Part shown: in pieces, positions 6,075 through 12,137 of the stretch
Layout of the letters: the number at the start of each line of letters is the position of its first letter
Numbering within the stretch: position 1 is the stretch's first letter
Assembly: GCA_964626415.1 (NCBI GenBank)
Contig: CAZVFH010000012.1
Span: forward strand, 1 to 19,165
Reading direction: 5' to 3'
From: CAZVFH01 sp964626415
GTDB lineage: Bacteria; Patescibacteriota; UBA1384; XYA2-FULL-43-10; CAINNR01
Length of the DNA stretch: 19,165 nucleotides
The notes under the pieces: model-generated
Told to the model about the DNA's origin: nothing
Database searches by the model: none
The model's input: only the letters and a program-made list of their open reading frames with translations
Made by a program: the position numbers and the translations under genes

Positions 6075-7079
6075 ATGTCTAGAAGAATTGCAATTGATTT
6101 GGGGACAACCGATGTCTCCGTTTTTATTCCGAAAAAGGGAATTGTCATCAGTGAGCCATCTGTTGTTGCTCTTCAAGTAGTTGATAATTCGATTGTCGCA
6201 ATCGGGGAAGAAGCAAAAAAAATGATTGGTAGGACTCCGGAATCAATAGTCGCCGCTTACCCATTAAAAGAAGGTGTGATTGCAAATTATCACATTGCCG
6301 AAACAATGTTGCGTCATTACATCAATTCTGTTTGCGGTCGATTTCGATTTTATAAGCCCGAGGTCATGATTGCCATCCCTGTCGGTATCACTTCGACCGA
6401 AAAACGAGCCGTGATTGACGCCACGATTGCCGCCGGTGCCAAGAATGCCTATCTAATCAAACAACCAATCGCTGCGGCACTTGGCGCTGGTATTCCGATC
6501 GCCACACCTTCTGGTAATTTAATAATTGATATTGGTGGCGGGACAACAGAAGTAGCGGTTATTTCACTTGGCGATGTTGTTGCATCGTCATCAATCAGAG
6601 TTGGCGGAAATAAAATTGATCAGGCAATTTCCAGTATGGTCCGAAAAAAACATGCTTTGATTATCGGCGAATATACTGCCGAAGAAATAAAAAAGAAAAT
6701 TGGCAATGCGGTTGTGGCAAAAAAAGAATTAAAGATGGAAGTTTCCGGCTCAAATGCAATATCCGGTCTGCCGGAAAGCGTGATAGTTTCCTCCGAAGAA
6801 GTAACGAAAGCGATTAAGCAACCTCTTGCGGATATTATCGGAGCAGTGAAAAATGTTTTACAACAAACCCCACCCGAATTAGCATCGGATGTTATGGATA
6901 AAGGAATTGTGATCACTGGCGGTAGTGCCTTACTTTCAGGGATTGATTCACTCTTTGCCAAAATTACCGGTGTGCCATGCCAAATCGCCGAAGATCCGAT
7001 TAATTGCGTCGTCAAAGGCACAGGAATTGCAATCGAGCATTTAGAATCATTTAAAAAATCCGTTCTCTGGACCAAATGA
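6075..7079 (+). CDS. mreB: MreB-like actin homologue (rod shape-determining protein)
   Basis: A 334-residue bacterial actin that forms membrane-associated filaments guiding lateral wall synthesis. Visible motifs: phosphate 1 loop IDLGTTD (7-13), connect/phosphate 2 region IDIGGGTTEVAVISLG (about 151-166), and adenosine motif ITGGSALLSG. Sequence runs such as GDVVASSSIRVGGNKID and QTPPELASDVMDKGI follow MreB closely. Two differences stand out. The N-terminus starts directly at the first strand (MSRRIAIDLG), so a membrane-inserting amphipathic helix is lacking. The residue before the conserved Pro in the IEEPMAAA-type motif is Gln130 (IKQPIAAALG) rather than the usual catalytic Glu. No mreC or mreD follows. 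AAAGGA in the end of murA serves as ribosome binding site. Confidence 0.93.
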   Translation: MSRRIAIDLGTTDVSVFIPKKGIVISEPSVVALQVVDNSIVAIGEEAKKMIGRTPESIVAAYPLKEGVIANYHIAETMLRHYINSVCGRFRFYKPEVMIAIPVGITSTEKRAVIDATIAAGAKNAYLIKQPIAAALGAGIPIATPSGNLIIDIGGGTTEVAVISLGDVVASSSIRVGGNKIDQAISSMVRKKHALIIGEYTAEEIKKKIGNAVVAKKELKMEVSGSNAISGLPESVIVSSEEVTKAIKQPLADIIGAVKNVLQQTPPELASDVMDKGIVITGGSALLSGIDSLFAKITGVPCQIAEDPINCVVKGTGIAIEHLESFKKSVLWTK

Positions 7080-7082
7080 ACG

Positions 7083-7151
7083 ACGCTTTCAATTACGCTG
7101 ATTTTTTACGCTTTCAACTACGCTGATTTTACACGCTGATTGAACGCTGAT
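7083..7151 (+). repeat. Tandem repeat with ACGCTGAT core
   Basis: Two 25-base units (7083-7107 and 7108-7131), each ACGCTTTCAA(T/C)TACGCTGAT plus T-rich tail, followed by two shortened units. The core ACGCTGAT appears four times, at 7095, 7120, 7133 and 7144. It begins four bases after the mreB stop. The rest of the gap up to 7274 shows only an imperfect hairpin (ACGAT/ATCGT, 7214-7231) and no gene. Confidence 0.75.
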
Positions 7152-7274
7152 GGGTTATACCTGAATTTTATCCGCGAACAAGTTCTGTATTGTTGTTTTA
7201 TGTAAGATATTCAACGATCGACGCAAATCGTATAAAAATCCAAAGAGTTAACCTCAATTTTGTCAATACCTCAC

Positions 7275-7303
7275 TTGCTAAAAAGCAATTTTTCAGCTAA
7301 AAT
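7275..7303 (+). promoter_or_regulatory. Probable promoter of the glycosyltransferase operon, overlapping a weak hairpin
   Basis: TTGCTA (7275-7280), a 17-base spacer and TAAAAT (7298-7303) predict a start near 7310 and a leader of about 65 bases that contains the heptamer array. The same bases also make a weak terminator-like hairpin, TTGCT/AGCAA with an A4 loop (7275-7288), followed by five T. Only one of the two may be real; the hairpin stem is short. Confidence 0.45.
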
Positions 7304-7314
7304 ATAGAGTATGT

Positions 7315-7355
7315 GCTTACAGCTTACAGCTTACAGCTTACAGCTTACAGCTTAC
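7315..7355 (+). repeat. Tandem GCTTACA heptamer array
   Basis: Five exact copies of GCTTACA (7315-7349) and a sixth copy lacking its last base (7350-7355), followed by decayed copies (AACTTAT, AACTTAA) up to the ATG at 7375. Such arrays change length by slippage. The position in the predicted 5' leader means copy number could alter expression of the first glycosyltransferase. Confidence 0.9.
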
Positions 7356-7374
7356 CAACTTATAACTTAATCTT

Positions 7375-8469
7375 ATGCTCATCGGCATTGACGTATCGCG
7401 CGTTACAAAAGAAGAAAAAACCGGAATTGAAAACTACTCAAAAGAGCTGATTTTAAATTTGGCAAAAATTGACCGAGAAAACCACTACATTTTGTATGTT
7501 AAACCGGAATTTGACCCAATCCTGAAAATCCTTCCAAAAAATTTCCGTTTGAAATTAATTAATCGGCAAAAATTTTGGACCGAAATTGGTTTGTCTTTGG
7601 AAATGTTAAAAAATCCACCGGACGCGTTGCTTGTTCCAGCTTATGGTTTGCCAAAATTTACACCTAAAAACTCAACAATTGTTATTCATGATCTTGCCTT
7701 TAAATACTTTCCCGAGGTCTATAGCAAAAAACAGATCCGAATTCAGAATAAAGTAATTTCACGAGCGATAAAAAAGAAAGCAAAAATTATCGTTTACAGT
7801 AAGTCAACAGCAGATGATTTAAAAAAGTTTTATAAAATCGATGAAAAACTGATTCATTTTGTTCCAATGGGGTTTTCGATTAGAGAGAGACCCAGTGATA
7901 AAAAATTGCCAGAGAATATTGAAAAACCGTATGTTCTTTTCGTCGGGCGGATTGAAGTAAAAAAAAATTTGATAAATTTGATCTCGGCCTACAAACTTTT
8001 ACGTAAAGAAAGAAAAATCAAACACAAATTGGTTTTGGTTGGAAAACCAGGATTCGGCTATGATGAAATCAAGGAGGCGATTAAAAATCCCGACGAAATA
8101 AAAAATGATATTATTGAGACCGGATTTGTCAGCGACGAAGTGTTGTCGGCGCTTTATCAAAACGCTTCGGTGTTCGTTTTTCCCTCACTTCACGAAGGAT
8201 TCGGAATTCCAATTTTAGAGGCATTTAATGCTGAAATTCCAGTTGTTACTTCGAACACTTCTTCGATGCCAGAAGTTGCCGGAAACGCCGCTATTTTAGT
8301 TAATCCAAAAAAACCATTCGAAATCGCCGCCGCCATTTCTCAAATTTTAAACAAACCAGATCTGGCAAAAAAATTGGTTTTAGCCGGCAAGAAACGATTA
8401 TTAGATTACGATTGGGAAAAAACCGCCAAGAATTTATTGAAAATTCTAACACTGACTCGACCACACTGA
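7375..8469 (+). CDS. GT4-family glycosyltransferase
   Basis: A 364-residue GT-B fold retaining glycosyltransferase. The N-terminal half has the acceptor-side Rossmann fold (MLIGIDVSR, then STIVIHDLAFKYFPE and AKIIVYSKSTADDL); the C-terminal half binds the sugar nucleotide (VLFVGRIEVKKNL, LVLVGKPGFGYDE). The EX7E motif is present as EGFGIPILE at residues 274-282. The match is closest in style to mannosyl- or rhamnosyltransferases of surface polysaccharides, but donor and acceptor cannot be read from sequence. No signal or membrane segment; a peripheral membrane location is likely. The last six codons and the stop fall inside the long palindrome at 8450-8527, so the C-terminal TLTRPH is probably repeat-derived. 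First gene of a three-gene group. No Shine-Dalgarno. Confidence 0.88.
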   Translation: MLIGIDVSRVTKEEKTGIENYSKELILNLAKIDRENHYILYVKPEFDPILKILPKNFRLKLINRQKFWTEIGLSLEMLKNPPDALLVPAYGLPKFTPKNSTIVIHDLAFKYFPEVYSKKQIRIQNKVISRAIKKKAKIIVYSKSTADDLKKFYKIDEKLIHFVPMGFSIRERPSDKKLPENIEKPYVLFVGRIEVKKNLINLISAYKLLRKERKIKHKLVLVGKPGFGYDEIKEAIKNPDEIKNDIIETGFVSDEVLSALYQNASVFVFPSLHEGFGIPILEAFNAEIPVVTSNTSSMPEVAGNAAILVNPKKPFEIAAAISQILNKPDLAKKLVLAGKKRLLDYDWEKTAKNLLKILTLTRPH

Positions 8470-8527
8470 CCTTTCACTGACTAATATATTCATTTGTCAG
8501 TGTTAAGTCAGTGTAATAAAGTCAGTG
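8450..8527. repeat. 78-base palindrome built from three mirrored heptamer pairs
   Basis: CACTGAC occurs at 8450, 8464 and 8475; its reverse complement GTCAGTG occurs at 8496, 8507 and 8521. Spacings are 14 and 11 on the left and 11 and 14 on the right, so all three pairs share one centre at 8488.5. The whole can fold into a long stem with three helices and internal loops. It overlaps the end of the upstream gene and fills the gap before the next one. No T run follows. Confidence 0.88.
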
Positions 8528-8552
8528 TTTGAATTACATTATTATCATCATT

Positions 8553-9689
8553 ATGAAAATCGCAATTGTTCATGACTTTTTAACTAAACTCGGCGGAGCG
8601 GAAAAGGTTTTGCAAACGATTCACAAAATTTTCCCTGATGCCCCAATTTACACACTTTTATACGACAAAGTCGGAACGAAGCGTGAATTTTGTAGACCAG
8701 ATTATAAAATAATCACTTCTGGTTTGCAAAAATTGCCCGGTTTTATTCGCCGCCGTCACCGTCATCTTCTTTCAAAATTCCCACAAGCAATTGAAAATTT
8801 TGACTTTTCTGATTTTGATGCTGTTATTTCGTCATCAAACTCTTTTGCTCATGGAGTAATTACTCGTCCAAAAACCTTGCATATCACTTATTGTTACTCC
8901 CCAACAAGATACCTCTGGGATTGGTCAAGTGAGTATTTAAAGGAAAATAAAGTTGGATTTGGGCTGAAAGGGATGTATATTCGCCATATTTTATCAAAAC
9001 AACGGGTTTGGGATTTTCTTGCCTCAAAAAGAACCGACAAATTTATTGCAATTTCCAGGACCGTCGCCAACAGAATTAAAAAATACTATAAAATCGACTC
9101 GGAAATCATTTATCCGCCGGTTGAAATCGAAGAGCTCTTGGATAATGAAGAAACTCCAGAAAACTATTATTTAATCGTCTCTCGCTTGACGCAATATAAA
9201 AAAATCGATTTAGCGATTTTGGCATTTAATAAACTGAAGCTTCCGCTTTATATTGTGGGAGAAGGAAGTGATTATTCGCGGCTTAGATCTATGGCAAAAA
9301 ACAATATTAAATTTCTCGGCTGGGTTTCGGAAAAAGAAAAAATTTCGATAATAAAAAAATGCAAGGCCTTTGTTTTCCCCGGAGTTGATGATTTCGGCAT
9401 TGCGCCGGTTGAAGCGATGGCTGCCGGACGACCAGTCATTGCTTTTGCTGATGGTGGAGCGACAGAAACAATTTTAGAGGGGAAAACCGGCGAGTTTTTT
9501 TCTGATTCAAATAATCCTGATGATTTAATTTCGGTTGTAAAAAAAATGGAGAAAAATTATCAAAGTTATAAAGGTGTTGACTGCAAAAACCAAGCAAAGA
9601 AATTCAGTGAAGAAAAATTTATCGAACAATTTAATCAATTTGTTGAAAAAGAATATAAGAATTTTACATCAAAAGTCAACCAAATCTAA
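8553..9689 (+). CDS. GT4-family glycosyltransferase (WbaZ-like)
   Basis: A 378-residue GT-B glycosyltransferase, second in the group. The start chosen is the ATG at 8553 (MKIAIVHDFLTKLGGAEKV); an upstream TTG at 8529 would add the unlikely tail MNYIIIII. GGAEKV is the typical N-terminal glycine loop. ITYCYSPTRYLWD and FIAISRTVANRIKKYY are typical of mannosyltransferases such as WbaZ. The donor-binding EX7E motif is DDFGIAPVE (279-287), with Asp in place of the first Glu, a common variant. No membrane segment. It probably adds a sugar to a lipid-linked glycan along with its neighbours, but the sugar is unknown. Its upstream gap holds the 78-base palindrome and its downstream gap the 28-base palindrome. 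No Shine-Dalgarno. Confidence 0.88.
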   Translation: MKIAIVHDFLTKLGGAEKVLQTIHKIFPDAPIYTLLYDKVGTKREFCRPDYKIITSGLQKLPGFIRRRHRHLLSKFPQAIENFDFSDFDAVISSSNSFAHGVITRPKTLHITYCYSPTRYLWDWSSEYLKENKVGFGLKGMYIRHILSKQRVWDFLASKRTDKFIAISRTVANRIKKYYKIDSEIIYPPVEIEELLDNEETPENYYLIVSRLTQYKKIDLAILAFNKLKLPLYIVGEGSDYSRLRSMAKNNIKFLGWVSEKEKISIIKKCKAFVFPGVDDFGIAPVEAMAAGRPVIAFADGGATETILEGKTGEFFSDSNNPDDLISVVKKMEKNYQSYKGVDCKNQAKKFSEEKFIEQFNQFVEKEYKNFTSKVNQI

Positions 9690-9698
9690 TCACCTTAC

Positions 9699-9726
9699 CA
9701 CTACTCAACTACGTAGTTGAGTAGTG
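9699..9726. repeat. 28-base perfect palindrome between glycosyltransferase genes
   Basis: CACTACTCAACTAC (9699-9712) is followed immediately by its exact reverse complement (9713-9726), with no loop. It takes up most of the 47-base gap between the second and third glycosyltransferase genes, ending 10 bases before the ATG. No T run follows on either strand. Confidence 0.95.
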
Positions 9727-9736
9727 AAAAATTATT

Positions 9737-10579
9737 ATGAAATTAAATCGAAAAAAAGTAAATATTATAAATTTCCCAATTGACTGTTTTTCCAAAATAG
9801 AAGTTTTGCGATATTTATTTACTCGTCTAAATTTAAAAGCTTCGACCTTTATCACAACTGTTAACAGCGAATTTGCATATTTTGCATTCACTGATAATAA
9901 AGTTGCTGAAATGCTCAAAAAAAGTTCTCTCAATTTAGCTGATGGCGCAGGAATATTATGGGCGGCAAAATTTTTATCATTAAATTTACCAAAAAACAAA
10001 TTTTGGCAGGTAATTGTCGGAGTATCAAAATTCAAACTATCACTTTTATCAATTATTTTTTATCCGAAATATATTAAAAATCCAATACCAGAAAGGATAA
10101 CTGGCTCTGATTTTGTTTGGGACCTGTCAAAATTTGCCCGCGACAACAATTTGAGCATTTTTCTTTTGGGAGCCGGTCCAACTGTCGCCGAGCAAGCGTC
10201 ACTAAAACTTCAGACAGAAGTTCTTGGTTTAAAAATTGCCGGAACTTATGGTGGAACGCCAAAAATTAAGGATGAGAAAAATATAATTGATTTAATAAAA
10301 AAAACCAAAGCCGATATTTTGCTTGTTGCTTACGACGTGCCTAACGAGGAGTTGTGGCTTGAAAGAAACTTGGGGAAAACCGAGGCAAAAATCGGAATCG
10401 GCGTTGGTGGAACTTTTGATTTTCTTGCCGACAGACGAAAAAGAGCTCCAAGATTTTTACAGATTATTGGCCTTGAATGGTTATTCCGCTTAATAATCGA
10501 ACCCAGCCGCTTTAAGCGCCAATTCGCATTGCCAAAATTTGTATGGAAAGTTTTTAAGTACAAAATACAATCTCTTTAA
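9737..10579 (+). CDS. WecG/TagA/CpsF family (GT26) glycosyltransferase
   Basis: A 280-residue GT26 enzyme, the family that adds N-acetylmannosamine(uronate) or similar sugars to undecaprenyl-linked GlcNAc in teichoic acid, ECA and capsule assembly. The family landmarks are present in order: TTVNSEF with SLNLADGAGILWAAKF (about 42-80), ERITGSDFVWDL (about 115-126), IFLLGAGPTVAEQA, and the C-terminal GVGGTFDFLADRRKRAPRF with GLEWLFRLIIEPSRFKRQ. The first Asp-Gly pair is ADG where PDG is more usual. Residues about 86-112 form a hydrophobic insert (VSKFKLSLLSIIFYP) that could touch the membrane. With the two GT4 genes it points to a short surface glycan pathway. Start chosen at the only early ATG; no Shine-Dalgarno. 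Confidence 0.92.
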   Translation: MKLNRKKVNIINFPIDCFSKIEVLRYLFTRLNLKASTFITTVNSEFAYFAFTDNKVAEMLKKSSLNLADGAGILWAAKFLSLNLPKNKFWQVIVGVSKFKLSLLSIIFYPKYIKNPIPERITGSDFVWDLSKFARDNNLSIFLLGAGPTVAEQASLKLQTEVLGLKIAGTYGGTPKIKDEKNIIDLIKKTKADILLVAYDVPNEELWLERNLGKTEAKIGIGVGGTFDFLADRRKRAPRFLQIIGLEWLFRLIIEPSRFKRQFALPKFVWKVFKYKIQSL

Positions 10580-10656
10580 CCGCTATCAAACTATTTATTT
10601 GAATACAAATGAACTACCCCGTAGCCTAACCGTCGGAGAAAATTTCAATTTTATTT

Positions 10657-10674
10657 AAAGTTAAACTTTTTTTT
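10657..10674 (+). terminator. Possible weak terminator of the glycosyltransferase operon
   Basis: AAAGT (10657-10661) pairs with ACTTT (10665-10669) across a three-base loop and is followed by five further T. The stem is short and AT-only apart from one pair, so terminator strength is doubtful. It lies about 75 bases after the last glycosyltransferase gene and just before the 40-base palindrome. Confidence 0.35.
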
Positions 10675-10683
10675 GATGTATCT

Positions 10684-10723
10684 CCCCCAGTAAAATGCGT
10701 CGATCGACGCATTTTACTGGGGG
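10684..10723. repeat. 40-base perfect palindrome, copy 1 (3' side of the Cas2-like gene)
   Basis: Left arm 10684-10703 (CCCCCAGTAAAATGCGTCGA) and right arm 10704-10723 are exact reverse complements with no spacer; the centre is CGATCG. The central 34 bases are identical to copy 2 at 11359-11392. It lies between the convergent glycosyltransferase and PaaX/Cas2-like genes, 38 bases past the stop of the latter. No T run follows on either strand, so it does not look like a normal terminator. Confidence 0.97.
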
Positions 10724-10761
10724 CATATTTCGTTTATTTGATAAATTCAACAATAAACATG

Positions 10762-11325
10762 TCATTCGAATAATTTTTGCAAAAAGAAATCAATATCCGT
10801 TTTTTCGACAATAAGATAAGCAACATATTTGCGAATATTATGTTCGTTAATTATTAACTCAACCTGATCTGCTTTTACATATGGCGAAGCCCATAAACTT
10901 TTTTGTACTTGCTTAAAACCAATTCGTTTGATTGACCGCCTAAATTGATCCCTCTGATTCCGCATATCTTCCGGAATATCAAAAGACAACATTCGCCATT
11001 TGCCATCGGTTATATTGCCAGTAGTATCTTCAAGTAATTTGATTTTGCCTTTATTGGTTAATTCGATGCTTTTTTGACCATTCCTAATAACAATATTAAC
11101 ATAATCGCGCTCGATCAAATCACGAAGATATTCAAACAGGCGATCACTGCAAAATTCAGGAACATCAAATATACTTTTTCTTGATTTTCCAGATAAAAAA
11201 GCATCGATAAGCGCTTCGGGTGTCCGAGCAACAATCTGTAGAAGTGTTAATGTAATTTCTCCTGCTACTCTCGCAGTCGTTTTCCCAACATTTTTAATCT
11301 TATCTTTTCTTAATTTTTTCACCAT
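10762..11325 (-). CDS. PaaX-like regulator with Cas2-like C-terminal domain
   Basis: A 187-residue protein. A basic N-terminal segment (MVKKLRKDKIKNVGK) leads into a winged-helix-like region at about residues 20-100 (LFEYLRDLIERDYVNIVI, SIELTNKGKIKLLED, the latter like a wing strand). Residues about 109-187 resemble the ferredoxin-fold Cas2 domain also seen at the C-terminus of PaaX: WRMLSFDIPEDMRNQRDQFR then RIGFKQVQKSLWASPY. Asp116 sits where Cas2 has its metal-binding Asp. No CRISPR array or cas1 is present, so a transcriptional regulator or a nuclease-like orphan is more likely than adaptation. The gene lies alone on the minus strand, between two copies of the same long palindrome. The proposed -10 GATAAT (11339-11334) predicts a transcript starting about two bases before the ATG. 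Confidence 0.8.
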   Translation of the reverse strand: MVKKLRKDKIKNVGKTTARVAGEITLTLLQIVARTPEALIDAFLSGKSRKSIFDVPEFCSDRLFEYLRDLIERDYVNIVIRNGQKSIELTNKGKIKLLEDTTGNITDGKWRMLSFDIPEDMRNQRDQFRRSIKRIGFKQVQKSLWASPYVKADQVELIINEHNIRKYVAYLIVEKTDIDFFLQKLFE

Positions 11326-11333
11326 AATATTAT

Positions 11334-11361
11334 ATTATCATAAAAATTGATTTCTTGCCCA
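11334..11361 (-). promoter_or_regulatory. Probable promoter of the Cas2-like gene, touching palindrome copy 2
   Basis: On the minus strand TGGGCA (11361-11356), a 16-base spacer and GATAAT (11339-11334) place the start near 11327, two bases from the ATG. The -35 overlaps the palindrome by three bases (11359-11361). A perfect TATAAT at 11334-11329 also exists but would start inside the gene. The -35 is weak, so this is tentative. Confidence 0.4.
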
Positions 11362-11392
11362 GTAAAATGCGTCGATCGACGCATTTTACTGG
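11359..11392. repeat. 34-base perfect palindrome, copy 2 (5' side of the Cas2-like gene)
   Basis: Left arm 11359-11375 (CCAGTAAAATGCGTCGA) and right arm 11376-11392 are exact reverse complements, identical to the core of copy 1; the two centres are 672 bases apart. It lies in the divergent promoter region, 33 bases upstream of the ATG of the Cas2-like gene and 20 bases upstream of the -35 box at 11413 that drives the opposite gene. Confidence 0.97.
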
Positions 11393-11412
11393 TGAGAATA
11401 GCCAGCAAAGTA

Positions 11413-11441
11413 TTGACTTTAAATATAAATTACGCTAGAAT
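11413..11441 (+). promoter_or_regulatory. Strong sigma-70 promoter of the unknown 217-residue gene
   Basis: TTGACT (11413-11418), a 17-base spacer and TAGAAT (11436-11441): five of six consensus bases in each box. The predicted start is near 11448, giving a leader of about 24 bases with the GAGGTGAG ribosome binding site. Confidence 0.75.
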
Positions 11442-11471
11442 TAAAATACTCCGATTGAATCGAGGTGAGCT

Positions 11472-12125
11472 GTGTCCAGTATACTGCGGATTGATCAATA
11501 TCAGTATGAACCTTTTATTCTACTTTCCGCAGGGAAAAAGCCAGTAGAATTTCCGGGGAAATATTTATTGGTTTCTCCTTCTGGAAATGGTTTAAAGATT
11601 TGTGATGTTGTTGGGGATACCTTCAGTCAACATCAACACCTTATTGGAAAACAATATTCCTCCCTCTCACAAGAATCCCGATGGGAACATAATTGGTATG
11701 TAATTATTGATACAACCGATTTGAATCCCAGCATAGCTGTAAAAGCCGTTAAATACATTTTGCCTGATCGCGAACATAGAACAATTTGGCGAAATATTGT
11801 ATTTATGTCAAATGATTTTGGCGACTCAATGTTTGATCCGGTTGCAAATGCAATTGACGAGGAATTAAGCGAATACAAATATCCACCAAATTTTTTTGAA
11901 ATTTGGCCAAGTATGCCTCAATGTTTATTTTCATTTATTTTTGGATTTCGTCACCCTGACTATACCGACGAGGAAATACTTAGAGATGCTAAGTCAGAGA
12001 TGATAAAAGCATCTAGCGCACTTACCACAGGCAAAATTGATCAAGCACAAATGAAATTAAGTACTACCCAAGCATTACTCGACTTAATTCGGAATCCGAA
12101 TATTGCCCTTGAAAATCAAGGGTGA
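11472..12125 (+). CDS. Hypothetical protein, 217 residues
   Basis: I do not recognise this protein. The start is a GTG at 11472, supported by GAGGTGAG at 11462-11469 and the strong promoter just upstream. It has no signal peptide or membrane segment. Residues about 1-130 are mixed strands and aromatic residues (YEPFILLSAGKKP, KYLLVSPSGNGLKICDVVG, WYVIIDTTDLNP, HRTIWRNIVFMSNDFGD); an acidic patch DPVANAIDEELSEY follows. Residues about 165-210 are helical (DEEILRDAKSEMIKASSALTTGKIDQAQMKLSTTQALLDLI) with a regular heptad-like pattern, possibly an oligomerisation helix pair. The last codons form the 5' arm of its own terminator. It is a single-gene unit beside palindrome copy 2 and could be a target of the divergent Cas2-like regulator. 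Confidence 0.78.
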   Translation: MSSILRIDQYQYEPFILLSAGKKPVEFPGKYLLVSPSGNGLKICDVVGDTFSQHQHLIGKQYSSLSQESRWEHNWYVIIDTTDLNPSIAVKAVKYILPDREHRTIWRNIVFMSNDFGDSMFDPVANAIDEELSEYKYPPNFFEIWPSMPQCLFSFIFGFRHPDYTDEEILRDAKSEMIKASSALTTGKIDQAQMKLSTTQALLDLIRNPNIALENQG

Positions 12126-12132
12126 TTTTTTT
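12106..12132 (+). terminator. Rho-independent terminator overlapping the end of the 217-residue gene
   Basis: CCCTTGA (12106-12112) pairs perfectly with TCAAGGG (12116-12122) across an AAA loop. The stop TGA (12123-12125) and then seven T (12126-12132) follow directly. The hairpin therefore lies inside the last codons of the gene (ALENQG). Confidence 0.88.
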
Positions 12133-12137
12133 GATTC

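Noticed and set aside
6620..7075. 151-residue minus-strand reading frame opposite mreB
   Set aside because: It is fully inside mreB in antisense, with no family signal.
10606..10640. CTACCCCGTAG motif as half of a dispersed GC-rich hairpin repeat
   Set aside because: It recalls intergenic hairpins I associate with CPR genomes, but only a 4-bp stem is present here and no second copy exists in the window.
10684..10723. Palindrome copy 1 as a bidirectional terminator between convergent genes
   Set aside because: The position fits, but no T run follows on either side and the same sequence recurs in a promoter region, so termination is not its main explanation.
10684..11392. The two palindromes next to a Cas2-like protein as a minimal CRISPR array
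   Set aside because: Only two copies exist, 672 bases apart and separated by the gene itself. There are no regular spacers, no leader and no cas1 or effector gene, and the repeats are perfect palindromes.
11347..11547. 66-residue reading frame running through palindrome copy 2 and into the next gene
   Set aside because: It overlaps the palindrome, the strong promoter and the start of the 217-residue gene, and has no ribosome binding site.
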